A stretch of DNA of 64,000 nt from the NCBI RefSeq assembly GCF_036169555.1, contig NZ_CP108032.1, positions 4,092,001 to 4,156,000 of the forward strand. The letters run 5' to 3'. This document shows, in pieces, positions 33,656 to 41,638 of this stretch. A program made the position numbers and the translations under genes. A model generated the notes under the pieces. The model was not told the DNA's origin. It made no database searches and saw nothing but the letters and a program-made list of their open reading frames with translations. This DNA is from Streptomyces sp. NBC_00306. Its GTDB lineage: Bacteria > Actinomycetota > Actinomycetes > Streptomycetales > Streptomycetaceae. The first letter of the stretch is position 1. Each line of letters begins with the position of its first letter.

Positions 33656-33664
33656 TGTGGACAA
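33656..33664 (-). promoter_or_regulatory. Isolated DnaA box
   Basis: TGTGGACAA, the complement of the streptomycete box TTGTCCACA, between the paaR-type operator and the paaH ribosome site. Confidence 0.5.
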
Positions 33665-33686
33665 CGCATCGGGGAGGATCGCTTCC

Positions 33687-35204
33687 ATGACCGCCATCGA
33701 TCAGAGCCGTACCGTCGCCGTGGTCGGCACCGGCACCATGGGGCAGGGAATCGCCCAGGTCGCCCTTGTGGCGGGCCATCCGGTGCTGCTGTACGACGCC
33801 GTGCCGGGGCGGGCGGACGAGGCCGCCGAGGCGATCGGCGCGCGTCTGGACCGGCTGGTCGAAAAAGGCCGGATGGCAGCGGTCGAGCGGGACGCCGCCC
33901 GGGCGCGTCTGCGGCCGGCGGCGGATCTCGCCGAGCTGGCCGACGCGGCGCTCGTCGTCGAGGCGATCGTCGAACAATTGCCGGTGAAGCAGCAGCTGTT
34001 CGTCGCCCTGGAGAAGATCGTCGCGGAGGACTGCCTCCTCGCCACGAACACCTCTTCGCTCTCCGTCACCGCGGTGGCGGGCGCCCTGAAGAACCCCGGC
34101 CGGTTCGTCGGTCTGCACTTCTTCAACCCCGCGCCCCTGCTCCCTCTGGTCGAGGTGGTCAGCGGCTTCGCTACGGAGAGCGCTGCCGCCACGCGCGCGT
34201 ACGCGACGGCGAAGGCCTGGGGGAAGTCCCCCGTGCGCTGCGCCGACACCCCGGGCTTCATCGTCAACCGCATCGCCCGGCCCTTCTACGCCGAGGCCTT
34301 CGCGGTCTACGAGGAGCAGGCCGCCGACCCCGCCACGATCGACGCGGTGCTGCGCGAGTGCGGCGGCTTCAAGATGGGCCCCTTCGAGCTCACCGATCTG
34401 ATCGGCCAGGACGTCAACGAGGCCGTGACCCGCTCCGTCTGGGACTCCTTCTTCCAGAGCCCCAAGTTCGTCCCGTCGCTCGCCCAGCGCCGGCTGGTCG
34501 AGTCGGGGCTCCACGGCCGCAAGAGCGGACGCGGCTGGTACGCGTACACGGACGGGTCGACCCGGCCCGAACCGCACACCGCTCCGGCCACCGAGCCGCC
34601 CACCGAGATCACCGTCGAGGGCGACCTCGGGCCCGCGGGGGAGCTGGTCGCCCTGCTGCGGGAGGCCGGCATCACCGTACGCGAGACGGAGGAGGACCGC
34701 GGGACGCGGATCCTGCTGCCCAGCGGCGGCCAGCTGGTGCTGGCCGACGGCCAGACCTCGGCCGAGTTCCGCGACGTCGTCTACTTCGACCTGGCCCTCG
34801 ACTACCGCGCCGCCACCCGGATCGCGCTGGCCGCGTCCGAGGTCACCGAGTGGGAGACGCTCCGGCAGTCCATCGGCCTGTTCCAGGCGCTCGGCAAGAG
34901 CGTCAGCGTCATCCGGGACGTCCCCGGGATGATCGTGGCCCGCACGGTTGCCATGCTCGTGGACCTCGCCGCCGACGCCGTGGCCAAGAAGGTCGCGTCC
35001 GCCCAGGACATCGACACGGCGATGCGGCTGGGCGTCAACTACCCGCTGGGGCCCGTCGAGTGGGGCCGCCGCCTCGGCCGGTCCTGGGCGCACGAGCTGC
35101 TGGACGAGCTCCACGCGCGCGTGCCCACCGGGCGCTACGCCCCCTCCCTGGGGCTCTACCGGCAGTCGTACATTCGCACCGAGAAGGACGAGGCAGGCGC
35201 ATGA
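33687..35204 (+). CDS. paaH: 3-hydroxyacyl-CoA dehydrogenase (PaaH-type, duplicated C-terminal domain)
   Basis: 505 residues. The Rossmann domain starts with VVGTGTMGQGIAQVALVAGH and contains NTSSLSVTAVA and HFFNPAPLLPLVEVV. Two C-terminal 3HCDH domains follow (about 190-285 and 400-490), the second with MIVARTVAMLVDLAADAV and GVNYPLGPVEWG. It oxidises the 3-hydroxyadipyl-CoA intermediate of the paa pathway with NAD+. ATG at 33687 after GGGAGG. The stop overlaps the TetR start (ATGA). Confidence 0.93.
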   Translation: MTAIDQSRTVAVVGTGTMGQGIAQVALVAGHPVLLYDAVPGRADEAAEAIGARLDRLVEKGRMAAVERDAARARLRPAADLAELADAALVVEAIVEQLPVKQQLFVALEKIVAEDCLLATNTSSLSVTAVAGALKNPGRFVGLHFFNPAPLLPLVEVVSGFATESAAATRAYATAKAWGKSPVRCADTPGFIVNRIARPFYAEAFAVYEEQAADPATIDAVLRECGGFKMGPFELTDLIGQDVNEAVTRSVWDSFFQSPKFVPSLAQRRLVESGLHGRKSGRGWYAYTDGSTRPEPHTAPATEPPTEITVEGDLGPAGELVALLREAGITVRETEEDRGTRILLPSGGQLVLADGQTSAEFRDVVYFDLALDYRAATRIALAASEVTEWETLRQSIGLFQALGKSVSVIRDVPGMIVARTVAMLVDLAADAVAKKVASAQDIDTAMRLGVNYPLGPVEWGRRLGRSWAHELLDELHARVPTGRYAPSLGLYRQSYIRTEKDEAGA

Positions 35205-35803
35205 CGACGGCCAAGCGGGACACGTACACACCCGAGACGCTGCTGACGGTCGCCGTGCGGATCTTCAACGAGCGCGGCTACGACGGCACCTCGATGGAGC
35301 ACCTCTCCCAGGCCGCCGGTATCTCCAAGTCCTCGATCTACCACCACGTCGCCGGCAAGGAGGAACTGCTGCGCCGGGCCGTGAGCCGGGCCATCGACGC
35401 GCTCTTCGCGATCCTGGACGAGCCGGGAGGCCTGCGCGGGCGCGCCATCGAGCGGGTGGAGTACGTCACCCGGCGCACGGTGGAGGTGCTGGTGGCCGAG
35501 CTGCCCTATGTGACGCTGCTGCTGCGTGTCCGGGGCAATACCAAGACCGAGCGGTGGGCGATGGAACGCCGCCGTGAGTTCGACCAGCGCGTCGCCGATC
35601 TGCTGAAGGCGGCGGCGGCCGACGGGGATCTGCGCGCCGACGTGGACATCCGGCTCGCGACGCGGCTGCTGTTCGGCATGGTGAACTCGCTGGTCGAGTG
35701 GTACCGGCCGCACGCGGGCGGGGGCTACGACGGGGACCAGGTCGCCGAGACCGTCGTGCGGCTCGCATTCGACGGTCTGCGTACGGACTCCGCCGAGGGC
35801 TGA
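35201..35803 (+). CDS. TetR-family repressor, PaaR candidate
   Basis: 200 residues: N-terminal HTH (about 10-55; LLTVAVRIFNERGYDGTSMEHLSQAAGISKSSIYHHV in the family pattern) and a helical ligand domain (TetR_C). It is translationally coupled to paaH and lies in the paa locus. The palindrome at the paaA and paaN/paaH promoters is of the size TetR dimers bind, so it is the obvious regulator of both. The inducer is probably phenylacetyl-CoA, as in known PaaR systems. The 181 bases after it, before the convergent Lrp gene, show only short GC-rich repeats. Confidence 0.9.
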   Translation: MTTAKRDTYTPETLLTVAVRIFNERGYDGTSMEHLSQAAGISKSSIYHHVAGKEELLRRAVSRAIDALFAILDEPGGLRGRAIERVEYVTRRTVEVLVAELPYVTLLLRVRGNTKTERWAMERRREFDQRVADLLKAAAADGDLRADVDIRLATRLLFGMVNSLVEWYRPHAGGGYDGDQVAETVVRLAFDGLRTDSAEG

Positions 35804-35984
35804 CCGGGGCCGCCTGCTCACCTCGTCCGCCGCCCGGCGGGCACCACCCCTCGAGCGACGACGCGCGCTCGCTCCGCACGTCCCTCGCGCCACCGCACCG
35901 CGCGGCCCGTCCGGGGCCGGCCACCCGCGGGTTCCACTCGCACGGCCCAGCGCTCCGGCGGTCCGCGCCACGAGTGCCCGCCGG

Positions 35985-36518
35985 CTACAGCGGTTCGATG
36001 TCCGGGGTCCCCGCAGGGCCCGGCCCCGGGTCGAGGTCCGTCTCCTCGAAGACCAGCAGCGTGCGGGTGGAGAGCACCTCCGGGATGGACTGGAGCCGGG
36101 TCAGGACCAGCTCCCGCAAGGTGCGGTTGTCCGGGGTGTGCACCAGGAGCAGGACGTCGAAATCGCCGCTGACCAGAGCGATGTGCGCGGCGCCGGGCAG
36201 CGCCTGGAGCTGCTCGCGCACGGTCCGCCAGGAGTTCTGCACGATCTTGAGGGTGATATACGCAGAGGCGCCCTGACCTGCGCGTTCGTGGTTGACCCGA
36301 GCGCTGAATCCGCGTATCACGCCGTCGTCGATGAGCCGGTTGATCCGCGCGTACGCATTGGCGCGTGACACATGGACGCGCTCGGCCACGGAACGTATCG
36401 AGGCACGGCCCTCCGTCTGGAGGATGCGCAGGATGTCGCGGTCGATGGCGTCGAGCGGGCGGGCCGGAGGGCCCGTGTCCGAACCGTCCCCGCCGTCGGC
36501 CATTTGTTCAGCTGCCAT
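35985..36518 (-). CDS. Lrp/AsnC-family regulator beside the branched-chain dehydrogenase operon
   Basis: 177 residues: an N-terminal acidic stretch, HTH (LDAIDRDILRILQTEGRASIRSVAERVHVSRANAYARIN, in part) and an RAM/AsnC ligand domain (VSGDFDVLLLVHTPD). Divergent from the E1 alpha gene with 174 bases between, which is the BkdR arrangement, where branched-chain amino acids or keto acids are sensed. ATG at 36518 is used, with a second ATG at 36503. Confidence 0.92.
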   Translation of the reverse strand: MAAEQMADGGDGSDTGPPARPLDAIDRDILRILQTEGRASIRSVAERVHVSRANAYARINRLIDDGVIRGFSARVNHERAGQGASAYITLKIVQNSWRTVREQLQALPGAAHIALVSGDFDVLLLVHTPDNRTLRELVLTRLQSIPEVLSTRTLLVFEETDLDPGPGPAGTPDIEPL

Positions 36519-36576
36519 ATCCCCCCGCCTCCCTGGCATGGACGACCTGTCTCCATCAGAGGCTGTGGAGAACCGT

Positions 36577-36585
36577 TTGTCCACA
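36577..36585 (+). promoter_or_regulatory. Isolated DnaA box
   Basis: TTGTCCACA, exact streptomycete box, in the Lrp/E1 alpha intergenic region. Confidence 0.5.
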
Positions 36586-36619
36586 GGCTGGAGGTGCCTG
36601 TAGCCAAAATGCGTCCACG

Positions 36620-36633
36620 ACCGAACAATCGGT
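36620..36633. promoter_or_regulatory. PaaR-like operator near the E1 alpha promoter
   Basis: ACCGAACAATCGGT differs by one base from the ACCGAACGATCGGT core of the two paa operators. It lies 60 bases upstream of the E1 alpha start, between the divergent Lrp and bkd genes. Confidence 0.6.
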
Positions 36634-36692
36634 AGGTGAGGCGGGCCACACCCCGACCGCTTCGTCGTCGCTCCCAGGAGGAGGTGCTCGCT

Positions 36693-37844
36693 GTGCGAAA
36701 GAGCAGCATGACGGTCCAAGAGCTGCCCGGCGCCGTCGCGTACCGGCCCACGCCGCCCCCGGCGTGGAAGCCCCGTACGGACCCCGCGCCACTGCTCCCG
36801 GACCCGGAGCCGTACCGCGTGCTCGGTACGGACGCCGCGGCCGGCACCGACCCCGAGCTGCTGCTGAAGCTGTACGCCCAGCTGGTGCGCGGCCGCAGGT
36901 ACAACGTGCAGGCCACCGCCCTCACCAAGCAGGGCCGGCTCGCGGTCTACCCCTCCAGCACCGGGCAGGAGGCGAGCGAGGTGGCGGCCGCGCTGGCGCT
37001 GGAGGAGCGCGACTGGCTCTTCCCCAGCTACCGCGACACGCTCGCCGCCGTGGCACGCGGCCTGGACCCCGTGCAGGCGCTGACCCTGCTGCGCGGCGAC
37101 TGGCACACCGGCTACGACCCGCACGAGCACCGCATAGCGCCCCTGAGCACCCCCCTCGCCACCCAGCTGCCCCACGCCGTCGGACTGGCGCACGCCGCCC
37201 GGCTCAAGGGGGACGACGTCGTCGCGCTCGCCATGGTCGGCGACGGCGGCACCAGCGAGGGCGACTTCCACGAGGCGCTGAACTTCGCCGCCGTCTGGCA
37301 GGCCCCTGTCGTCTTCCTCGTGCAGAACAACGGTTTCGCGATCTCCGTGCCGCTGGCCAAGCAGACCGCCGCCCCCTCGCTCGCCCACAAGGCCGTGGGG
37401 TACGGCATGCCGGGCCGACTGGTCGACGGGAACGACGCCGCCGCGATGCACGAGGTCCTCAGCGACGCGGTCGACCGCGCCCGCCGCGGCGGTGGCCCCA
37501 CGCTGATCGAGGCCGTCACCTATCGCATCGAAGCCCACACCAACGCCGACGACGCGACGCGCTACCGCGGCGACGCCGAGGTCGAGGCCTGGCGGGCACA
37601 CGACCCGATCCGGCTGCTGGAGCGTGAGTTGACGGAGCGAGGACTGCTGGACGACGAGGCCAGGGAGAGCGTCGCCGCCTCCGCCGAGACGATGGCGGCG
37701 GACCTGCGCGAGCGGATGAACGCCGAGCCGGTGCTCCAGCCGATGGACCTCTTCGAGCATGTCTACGCCGAGCAGACCAGCCAGCTGCGTGAGCAGGCCG
37801 CGCAACTGCGCGCCGAGCTCGACGCCGAGGGAGAAGCACGATGA
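36693..37844 (+). CDS. bkdA: Branched-chain alpha-keto acid dehydrogenase E1 alpha (set 1)
   Basis: 383 residues. The thiamin diphosphate site is GDGGTSEGDFHEALNFAAVW, with QNNGFAISVP and the phosphorylation-loop region YRIEAHTNADD. With E1 beta it decarboxylates branched keto acids from Val, Leu and Ile, supplying starter units for branched fatty acids and acyl-CoAs. GTG at 36693 follows CAGGAGGAGG; ATG at 36708 is an alternative. ATGA coupling with E1 beta. Confidence 0.94.
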   Translation: MRKSSMTVQELPGAVAYRPTPPPAWKPRTDPAPLLPDPEPYRVLGTDAAAGTDPELLLKLYAQLVRGRRYNVQATALTKQGRLAVYPSSTGQEASEVAAALALEERDWLFPSYRDTLAAVARGLDPVQALTLLRGDWHTGYDPHEHRIAPLSTPLATQLPHAVGLAHAARLKGDDVVALAMVGDGGTSEGDFHEALNFAAVWQAPVVFLVQNNGFAISVPLAKQTAAPSLAHKAVGYGMPGRLVDGNDAAAMHEVLSDAVDRARRGGGPTLIEAVTYRIEAHTNADDATRYRGDAEVEAWRAHDPIRLLERELTERGLLDDEARESVAASAETMAADLRERMNAEPVLQPMDLFEHVYAEQTSQLREQAAQLRAELDAEGEAR

Positions 37845-38845
37845 CCACGGCCGCGGTGAAGCCCGCCACCATGGCGCAGGCCCTGCAGCGCGCCATGCGC
37901 GACGCGATGGCGCAGGACCCGACCGTCCATGTGATGGGGGAGGACGTCGGCACGCTCGGCGGAGTCTTCCGGGTGACGGACGGACTCGCCAAGGAGTTCG
38001 GCGAGGACCGGTGCACCGACACACCGCTGGCGGAGGCGGGCATTCTCGGCACCGCGGTCGGTATGGCGATGTACGGGCTGCGGCCCGTCGTCGAGATGCA
38101 GTTCGACGCCTTCGCGTATCCCGCGTTCGAGCAGCTGATCAGCCATGTCTCCCGGATGCGCAACCGCACCAAGGGCGCCATGCCGATGCCCATCACCGTG
38201 CGCGTGCCGTACGGCGGCGGGATCGGCGGCGTCGAGCACCACAGCGACTCGTCCGAGGCCTACTACATGGCGACCCCGGGGCTCCATGTCGTCACGCCCG
38301 CGACGGTCGACGACGCGTACGGGCTGCTCAGGGCCGCGATCGCCTCGGACGACCCGGTGGTCTTCCTGGAGCCGAAGCGGCTGTACTGGTCGAAGTCGCA
38401 GTGGTCGCCGGAGGCACCCACCGCCGTCGAGCCGATAGGCCGCGCCGTGGTCAGGCGTCAGGGACGCAGCGCCACGCTCATCACCTACGGCCCCTCCCTG
38501 CCGGTCTGCATGGAGGCGGCGGAGGCCGCCGCGGCCGAGGGCTGGGACCTCGAGGTCGTCGACCTGCGGTCCCTGGTGCCCTTCGACGACGAGACGGTCT
38601 GTGCGTCCGTGCGGCGTACGGGACGGGCGGTCGTCGTCCACGAGTCCACCGGCTTCGGCGGTCCCGGAGGGGAGATCGCCGCGCGGGTGACGGAGCGCTG
38701 CTTCCACCATCTGGAGGCTCCGGTGCTTCGGGTGGCCGGGTTCGACATCCCCTATCCGCCGCCGATGCTGGAGCGGCACCATCTGCCGGGAGTGGACCGG
38801 GTGCTCGACGCGGTCGCGCGACTGCAGTGGGAGGCGGGGAGCTGA
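37841..38845 (+). CDS. bkdB: Branched-chain alpha-keto acid dehydrogenase E1 beta (set 1)
   Basis: 334 residues, transketolase pyrimidine-binding plus C-terminal domain: VMGEDVGTLGGVFRVTDGL, TPLAEAGILGTAVGMA, YGGGIGGVEHHSDSSEAYY and VVHESTGFGGPG. It supplies the Glu and His that activate thiamin diphosphate in the E1 heterotetramer. Overlaps E1 alpha by four bases and E2 by one. Confidence 0.94.
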   Translation: MTTAAVKPATMAQALQRAMRDAMAQDPTVHVMGEDVGTLGGVFRVTDGLAKEFGEDRCTDTPLAEAGILGTAVGMAMYGLRPVVEMQFDAFAYPAFEQLISHVSRMRNRTKGAMPMPITVRVPYGGGIGGVEHHSDSSEAYYMATPGLHVVTPATVDDAYGLLRAAIASDDPVVFLEPKRLYWSKSQWSPEAPTAVEPIGRAVVRRQGRSATLITYGPSLPVCMEAAEAAAAEGWDLEVVDLRSLVPFDDETVCASVRRTGRAVVVHESTGFGGPGGEIAARVTERCFHHLEAPVLRVAGFDIPYPPPMLERHHLPGVDRVLDAVARLQWEAGS

Positions 38846-40347
38846 TGGCACAGGTGCTGGAGTTCAAGCTGCCGGACCTCGGCGAGGGACTGACCGAGGC
38901 GGAGATCGTGCGCTGGCTGGTCGACGTGGGAGACGTCGTCGCGATCGACCAGCCCGTGGTCGAGGTCGAGACGGCGAAGGCCATGGTCGAGGTGCCCTGC
39001 CCCTACGGCGGTGTGGTCACCGCGCGGTACGGCGAGGAGGGCACCGAACTGCCGGTCGGCGCACCGCTGCTGACGGTGGCGGTCGGCGCCTCGTCGGCCG
39101 TTGACGGCAAGGAAGCCGGTCGGGCCGCTGAGCCTGCGTCGGCGTCGTCGGCGCAGGCCTCGGGTGAGTCTTCCGGCAATGTGCTGGTGGGGTACGGGAC
39201 GGGTGCGCCCGCGGCTCGCCGCCGCCGGATTCGGCCCGCTGTCCCGCCTGCCGCTCCGGCCGCTCCGGCCGAGCGTGCTCCCGCGCCGGCGGCCCCCGCG
39301 GCCGCCGCATACGTCGAGCCCACACCCGCCCCCGTCGAGCCCACACCCGCCCCCGCTGCTCAGGCCGCTGTCGCGGGTCACGCCGGACTCAACGGCGGTG
39401 TGGCTGTCCCGGACGGCGCGATCGGGCCCGTGCCCGTCATCTCGCCGCTGGTGCGCAGGCTCGCCCGGGACAACGGCCTGGACCTCAGGCAGTTGACGGG
39501 CTCGGGTCCGGACGGCCTGATCCTGCGGGCGGACGTCGAACGCGCCATGGCCGCGGCCGAGGCTCCGGCCGTGCCCGCCGACGCTCCGACCATCACCGCC
39601 CCGACCACCAGCGCCCCCGTCGCCACCGCCCCTGCCGCTGCGGCACAGACCGGAACGCGCGGTGAACGGATACCGCTGCGCGGTGTTCGCGGCGCCGTCG
39701 CGGACAAGCTGTCCCGCAGCCGCCGCGAAATACCCGAGGCCACCTGCTGGGTGGACGCGGACGCGACCGAGCTGATGGCCGCCCGCGCCGCGATGAACGC
39801 CGCCGGTGGACCGAAGATCTCGCTCATCGCGCTGCTCGCCCGGATCTGCACGGCCGCGCTGGCCCGCCACCCGGAGCTCAACTCCACGGTGGACATGGAG
39901 GCCAGGGAGATCGTCCGGCTGCCCGAGGTCCACCTCGGGTTCGCGGCACAGACCGAGCGCGGTCTGGTCGTCCCCGTGGTGCGGGACGCCCAGAGCCGCT
40001 CGGCCGAGTCGCTGAGCGCGGAGTTCGCGCGGCTCACCGAGGTGGCGAGGCAGGGTGCGCTCACGCCGGCGGACCTGACGGGCGGGACGTTCACGCTGAA
40101 CAACTACGGAGTGTTCGGCGTCGACGGCTCCACGCCGATCATCAACCACCCGGAGGCGGCGATGCTCGGGGTCGGCCGGATCGTGCCCAAGCCGTGGGTG
40201 CACGAGGGCGAACTGGCCGTGCGCCAGGTCGTCCAGCTCTCGCTCACCTTCGACCACCGGGTGTGCGACGGCGGCACCGCCGGAGGATTCCTGCGGTACG
40301 TGGCCGACTGCGTCGAGCACCCCTCGGTGCTGCTGCGCACGCTGTAG
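38845..40347 (+). CDS. bkdC: Branched-chain dehydrogenase E2, dihydrolipoamide acyltransferase (set 1)
   Basis: 500 residues: one lipoyl domain (about 1-80, Lys45 in VETAKAM), a long Ala/Pro linker (about 85-190), peripheral-subunit-binding domain (about 195-235, ISPLVRRLARDNGLDL) and the acyltransferase core ending in TFDHRVCDGGTAGGF with the catalytic His and Asp. It transfers the branched acyl group to CoA. No E3 gene is in the window. The stop TAG overlaps the first bases of an inverted-repeat element. Confidence 0.94.
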   Translation: MAQVLEFKLPDLGEGLTEAEIVRWLVDVGDVVAIDQPVVEVETAKAMVEVPCPYGGVVTARYGEEGTELPVGAPLLTVAVGASSAVDGKEAGRAAEPASASSAQASGESSGNVLVGYGTGAPAARRRRIRPAVPPAAPAAPAERAPAPAAPAAAAYVEPTPAPVEPTPAPAAQAAVAGHAGLNGGVAVPDGAIGPVPVISPLVRRLARDNGLDLRQLTGSGPDGLILRADVERAMAAAEAPAVPADAPTITAPTTSAPVATAPAAAAQTGTRGERIPLRGVRGAVADKLSRSRREIPEATCWVDADATELMAARAAMNAAGGPKISLIALLARICTAALARHPELNSTVDMEAREIVRLPEVHLGFAAQTERGLVVPVVRDAQSRSAESLSAEFARLTEVARQGALTPADLTGGTFTLNNYGVFGVDGSTPIINHPEAAMLGVGRIVPKPWVHEGELAVRQVVQLSLTFDHRVCDGGTAGGFLRYVADCVEHPSVLLRTL

Positions 40348-40575
40348 GTCCTGTCCGGGCGATCTTGTCGGGCCTGTGACGACAGCGACAGCTAGGCACT
40401 CCCTCGTAGCCCTTCGGGCACGGGAGGTGCCCCCACGCTGTGTTGTCTCAGTCGCCCGAGTACGCCCGGTATGAGGACGATCTCCCCCAGCCTGCGGCGG
40501 GGGTGCCCCACGGCCGTGCGATGCACCGCATCTGACGCCACAGGCTGATCCTCGAAGATCGCCCGGACAGGACCT
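40346..40575. mobile_element. MITE-like element with perfect 21-bp terminal inverted repeats
   Basis: The left end (40346-40366, beginning AGGTCCTGTCCGGGCG) and right end (40555-40575) are exact inverted copies. The 230-bp interior has no open frame and contains further short inverted repeats. No clear target duplication is visible. The length, ends and lack of coding content fit a non-autonomous transposable element. The element starts inside the E2 stop codon region and may also act as a terminator. Confidence 0.7.
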
Positions 40576-40756
40576 GGGCGAACAGCACCGGCCGAGCAGC
40601 AAACAGCTCGGCACCGCCCAAAGCGGCAGAAAGCAGAAAGCCGAGGGCACCAGCGGCCGAGCAGCGGAGGAGCGGAGCGCAGAAAGCACGAGGGTGGGAT
40701 CAAGAGAGATCCACTCAGGGGTCCCCGGCCGGGCCGTCGCGGACCATACTGCAGGC
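40576..40756. other. Spacer before mobA
   Basis: 181 bases, purine-rich near the mobA end, with short GCCGAGCAGC repeats (around 40590 and 40650). No gene or clear promoter seen. It completes the 409-base gap after E2. Confidence 0.3.
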
Positions 40757-41638
40757 ATGACCGCGTATGACGCCATCGTGCTGGCCGGGGGAGCCGCCAA
40801 GAGGCTGGGCGGAGCCGACAAGCCGGCGCTGAGTGTCGGCGGGCGGCCGCTCCTCGACCGCGTCCTCGGGGCTTGCCGAGACGCCGGGCGGACCGTGGTC
40901 GTCGGAGGCCGCAGGGCCACCGCCCGCCCTGTCGTCTGGGCTCGGGAGGAACCCCCGGGTGGCGGCCCGCTCGCCGCGCTCGACGCCGGCGTGCGGCAGA
41001 CCGCCGCCGACTCGGTCCTCGTCCTCTCGGCCGATCTGCCGTTCCTGGGGGAGCCGACCGTGCGCCGCCTGATCGGCACCCTCGGCAGCAGCGGGCGGGA
41101 GGCGGCACTGCTCACCGACCCCGACGGGCGTGACCAGCCGCTCGTCGCCGCGTACCGTACGGAGCCGCTGCGCCGCGAACTCGCTCTGCTCGCCACGGAA
41201 TACGGGAGTCTGACCGGGCTGCCGTTGCGTCTGCTGACGCAGGAACTCGACCTCGCCCGGATCCACGCGGAGCCGCTCGCCTCCTTCGACTGCGACACCT
41301 GGGAGGACATCTCCGCGGCCAGGGCCCGCATCAGGGAGCATGGGAACGTGCTGGACGAATGGATCACCGCAGTCAAGGATGAACTGGGCATCGAGCTCGA
41401 CGTCGACACCGGCGCCCTGCTCGACCTCGCCCGTGATGCCGCGCACGGCGTCGCCCGCCCCGCCGCTCCCCTCACCACGTTCCTGGTGGGGTATGCGGCG
41501 GCGACAGCGGGTGACGGCGGGCCGGAAGCGGTCGCGGAGGCGTCCCGGAAGGCCGCCGCACTCGCCAGGCGCTGGGAGGCGGAGGCCCAGCAGCCGGCGC
41601 CCGAGTCCGCCGGGCCGGACCAGGCCGACGCCGGATGA
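40757..41638 (+). CDS. mobA: MobA-type molybdenum cofactor guanylyltransferase fused to DUF6457
   Basis: 293 residues. Residues about 1-195 are a nucleotidyltransferase with LAGGAAKRLGGADKPAL and VLSADLPFLGEPTVRRL, the MobA signature; it joins GMP to molybdopterin. Residues about 200-275 form a DUF6457 domain (LDEWITAVKDELGIELDVDTGALLDLARDAAHGVARPAAPLTTFLVG, in part), a small helical domain often fused to or next to MobA in Actinobacteria. ATG at 40757. The stop overlaps moeA (ATGA). Confidence 0.92.
   Translation: MTAYDAIVLAGGAAKRLGGADKPALSVGGRPLLDRVLGACRDAGRTVVVGGRRATARPVVWAREEPPGGGPLAALDAGVRQTAADSVLVLSADLPFLGEPTVRRLIGTLGSSGREAALLTDPDGRDQPLVAAYRTEPLRRELALLATEYGSLTGLPLRLLTQELDLARIHAEPLASFDCDTWEDISAARARIREHGNVLDEWITAVKDELGIELDVDTGALLDLARDAAHGVARPAAPLTTFLVGYAAATAGDGGPEAVAEASRKAAALARRWEAEAQQPAPESAGPDQADAG

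Noticed and set aside
33564..35231. N-terminal extension of paaN over the paaH gene
   Set aside because: The frame is open only because of GC bias; homology and the ribosome site begin at 33563.
36519..38024. N-terminal extension of the Lrp regulator over E1 alpha
   Set aside because: No homology upstream of 36518, and it would be antisense to a conserved enzyme gene.
40348..40756. Molybdenum-cofactor riboswitch before mobA
   Set aside because: The conserved structure in this gap is an inverted-repeat element with perfect ends, not a multi-helix aptamer, and it is separated from mobA by 180 bases.
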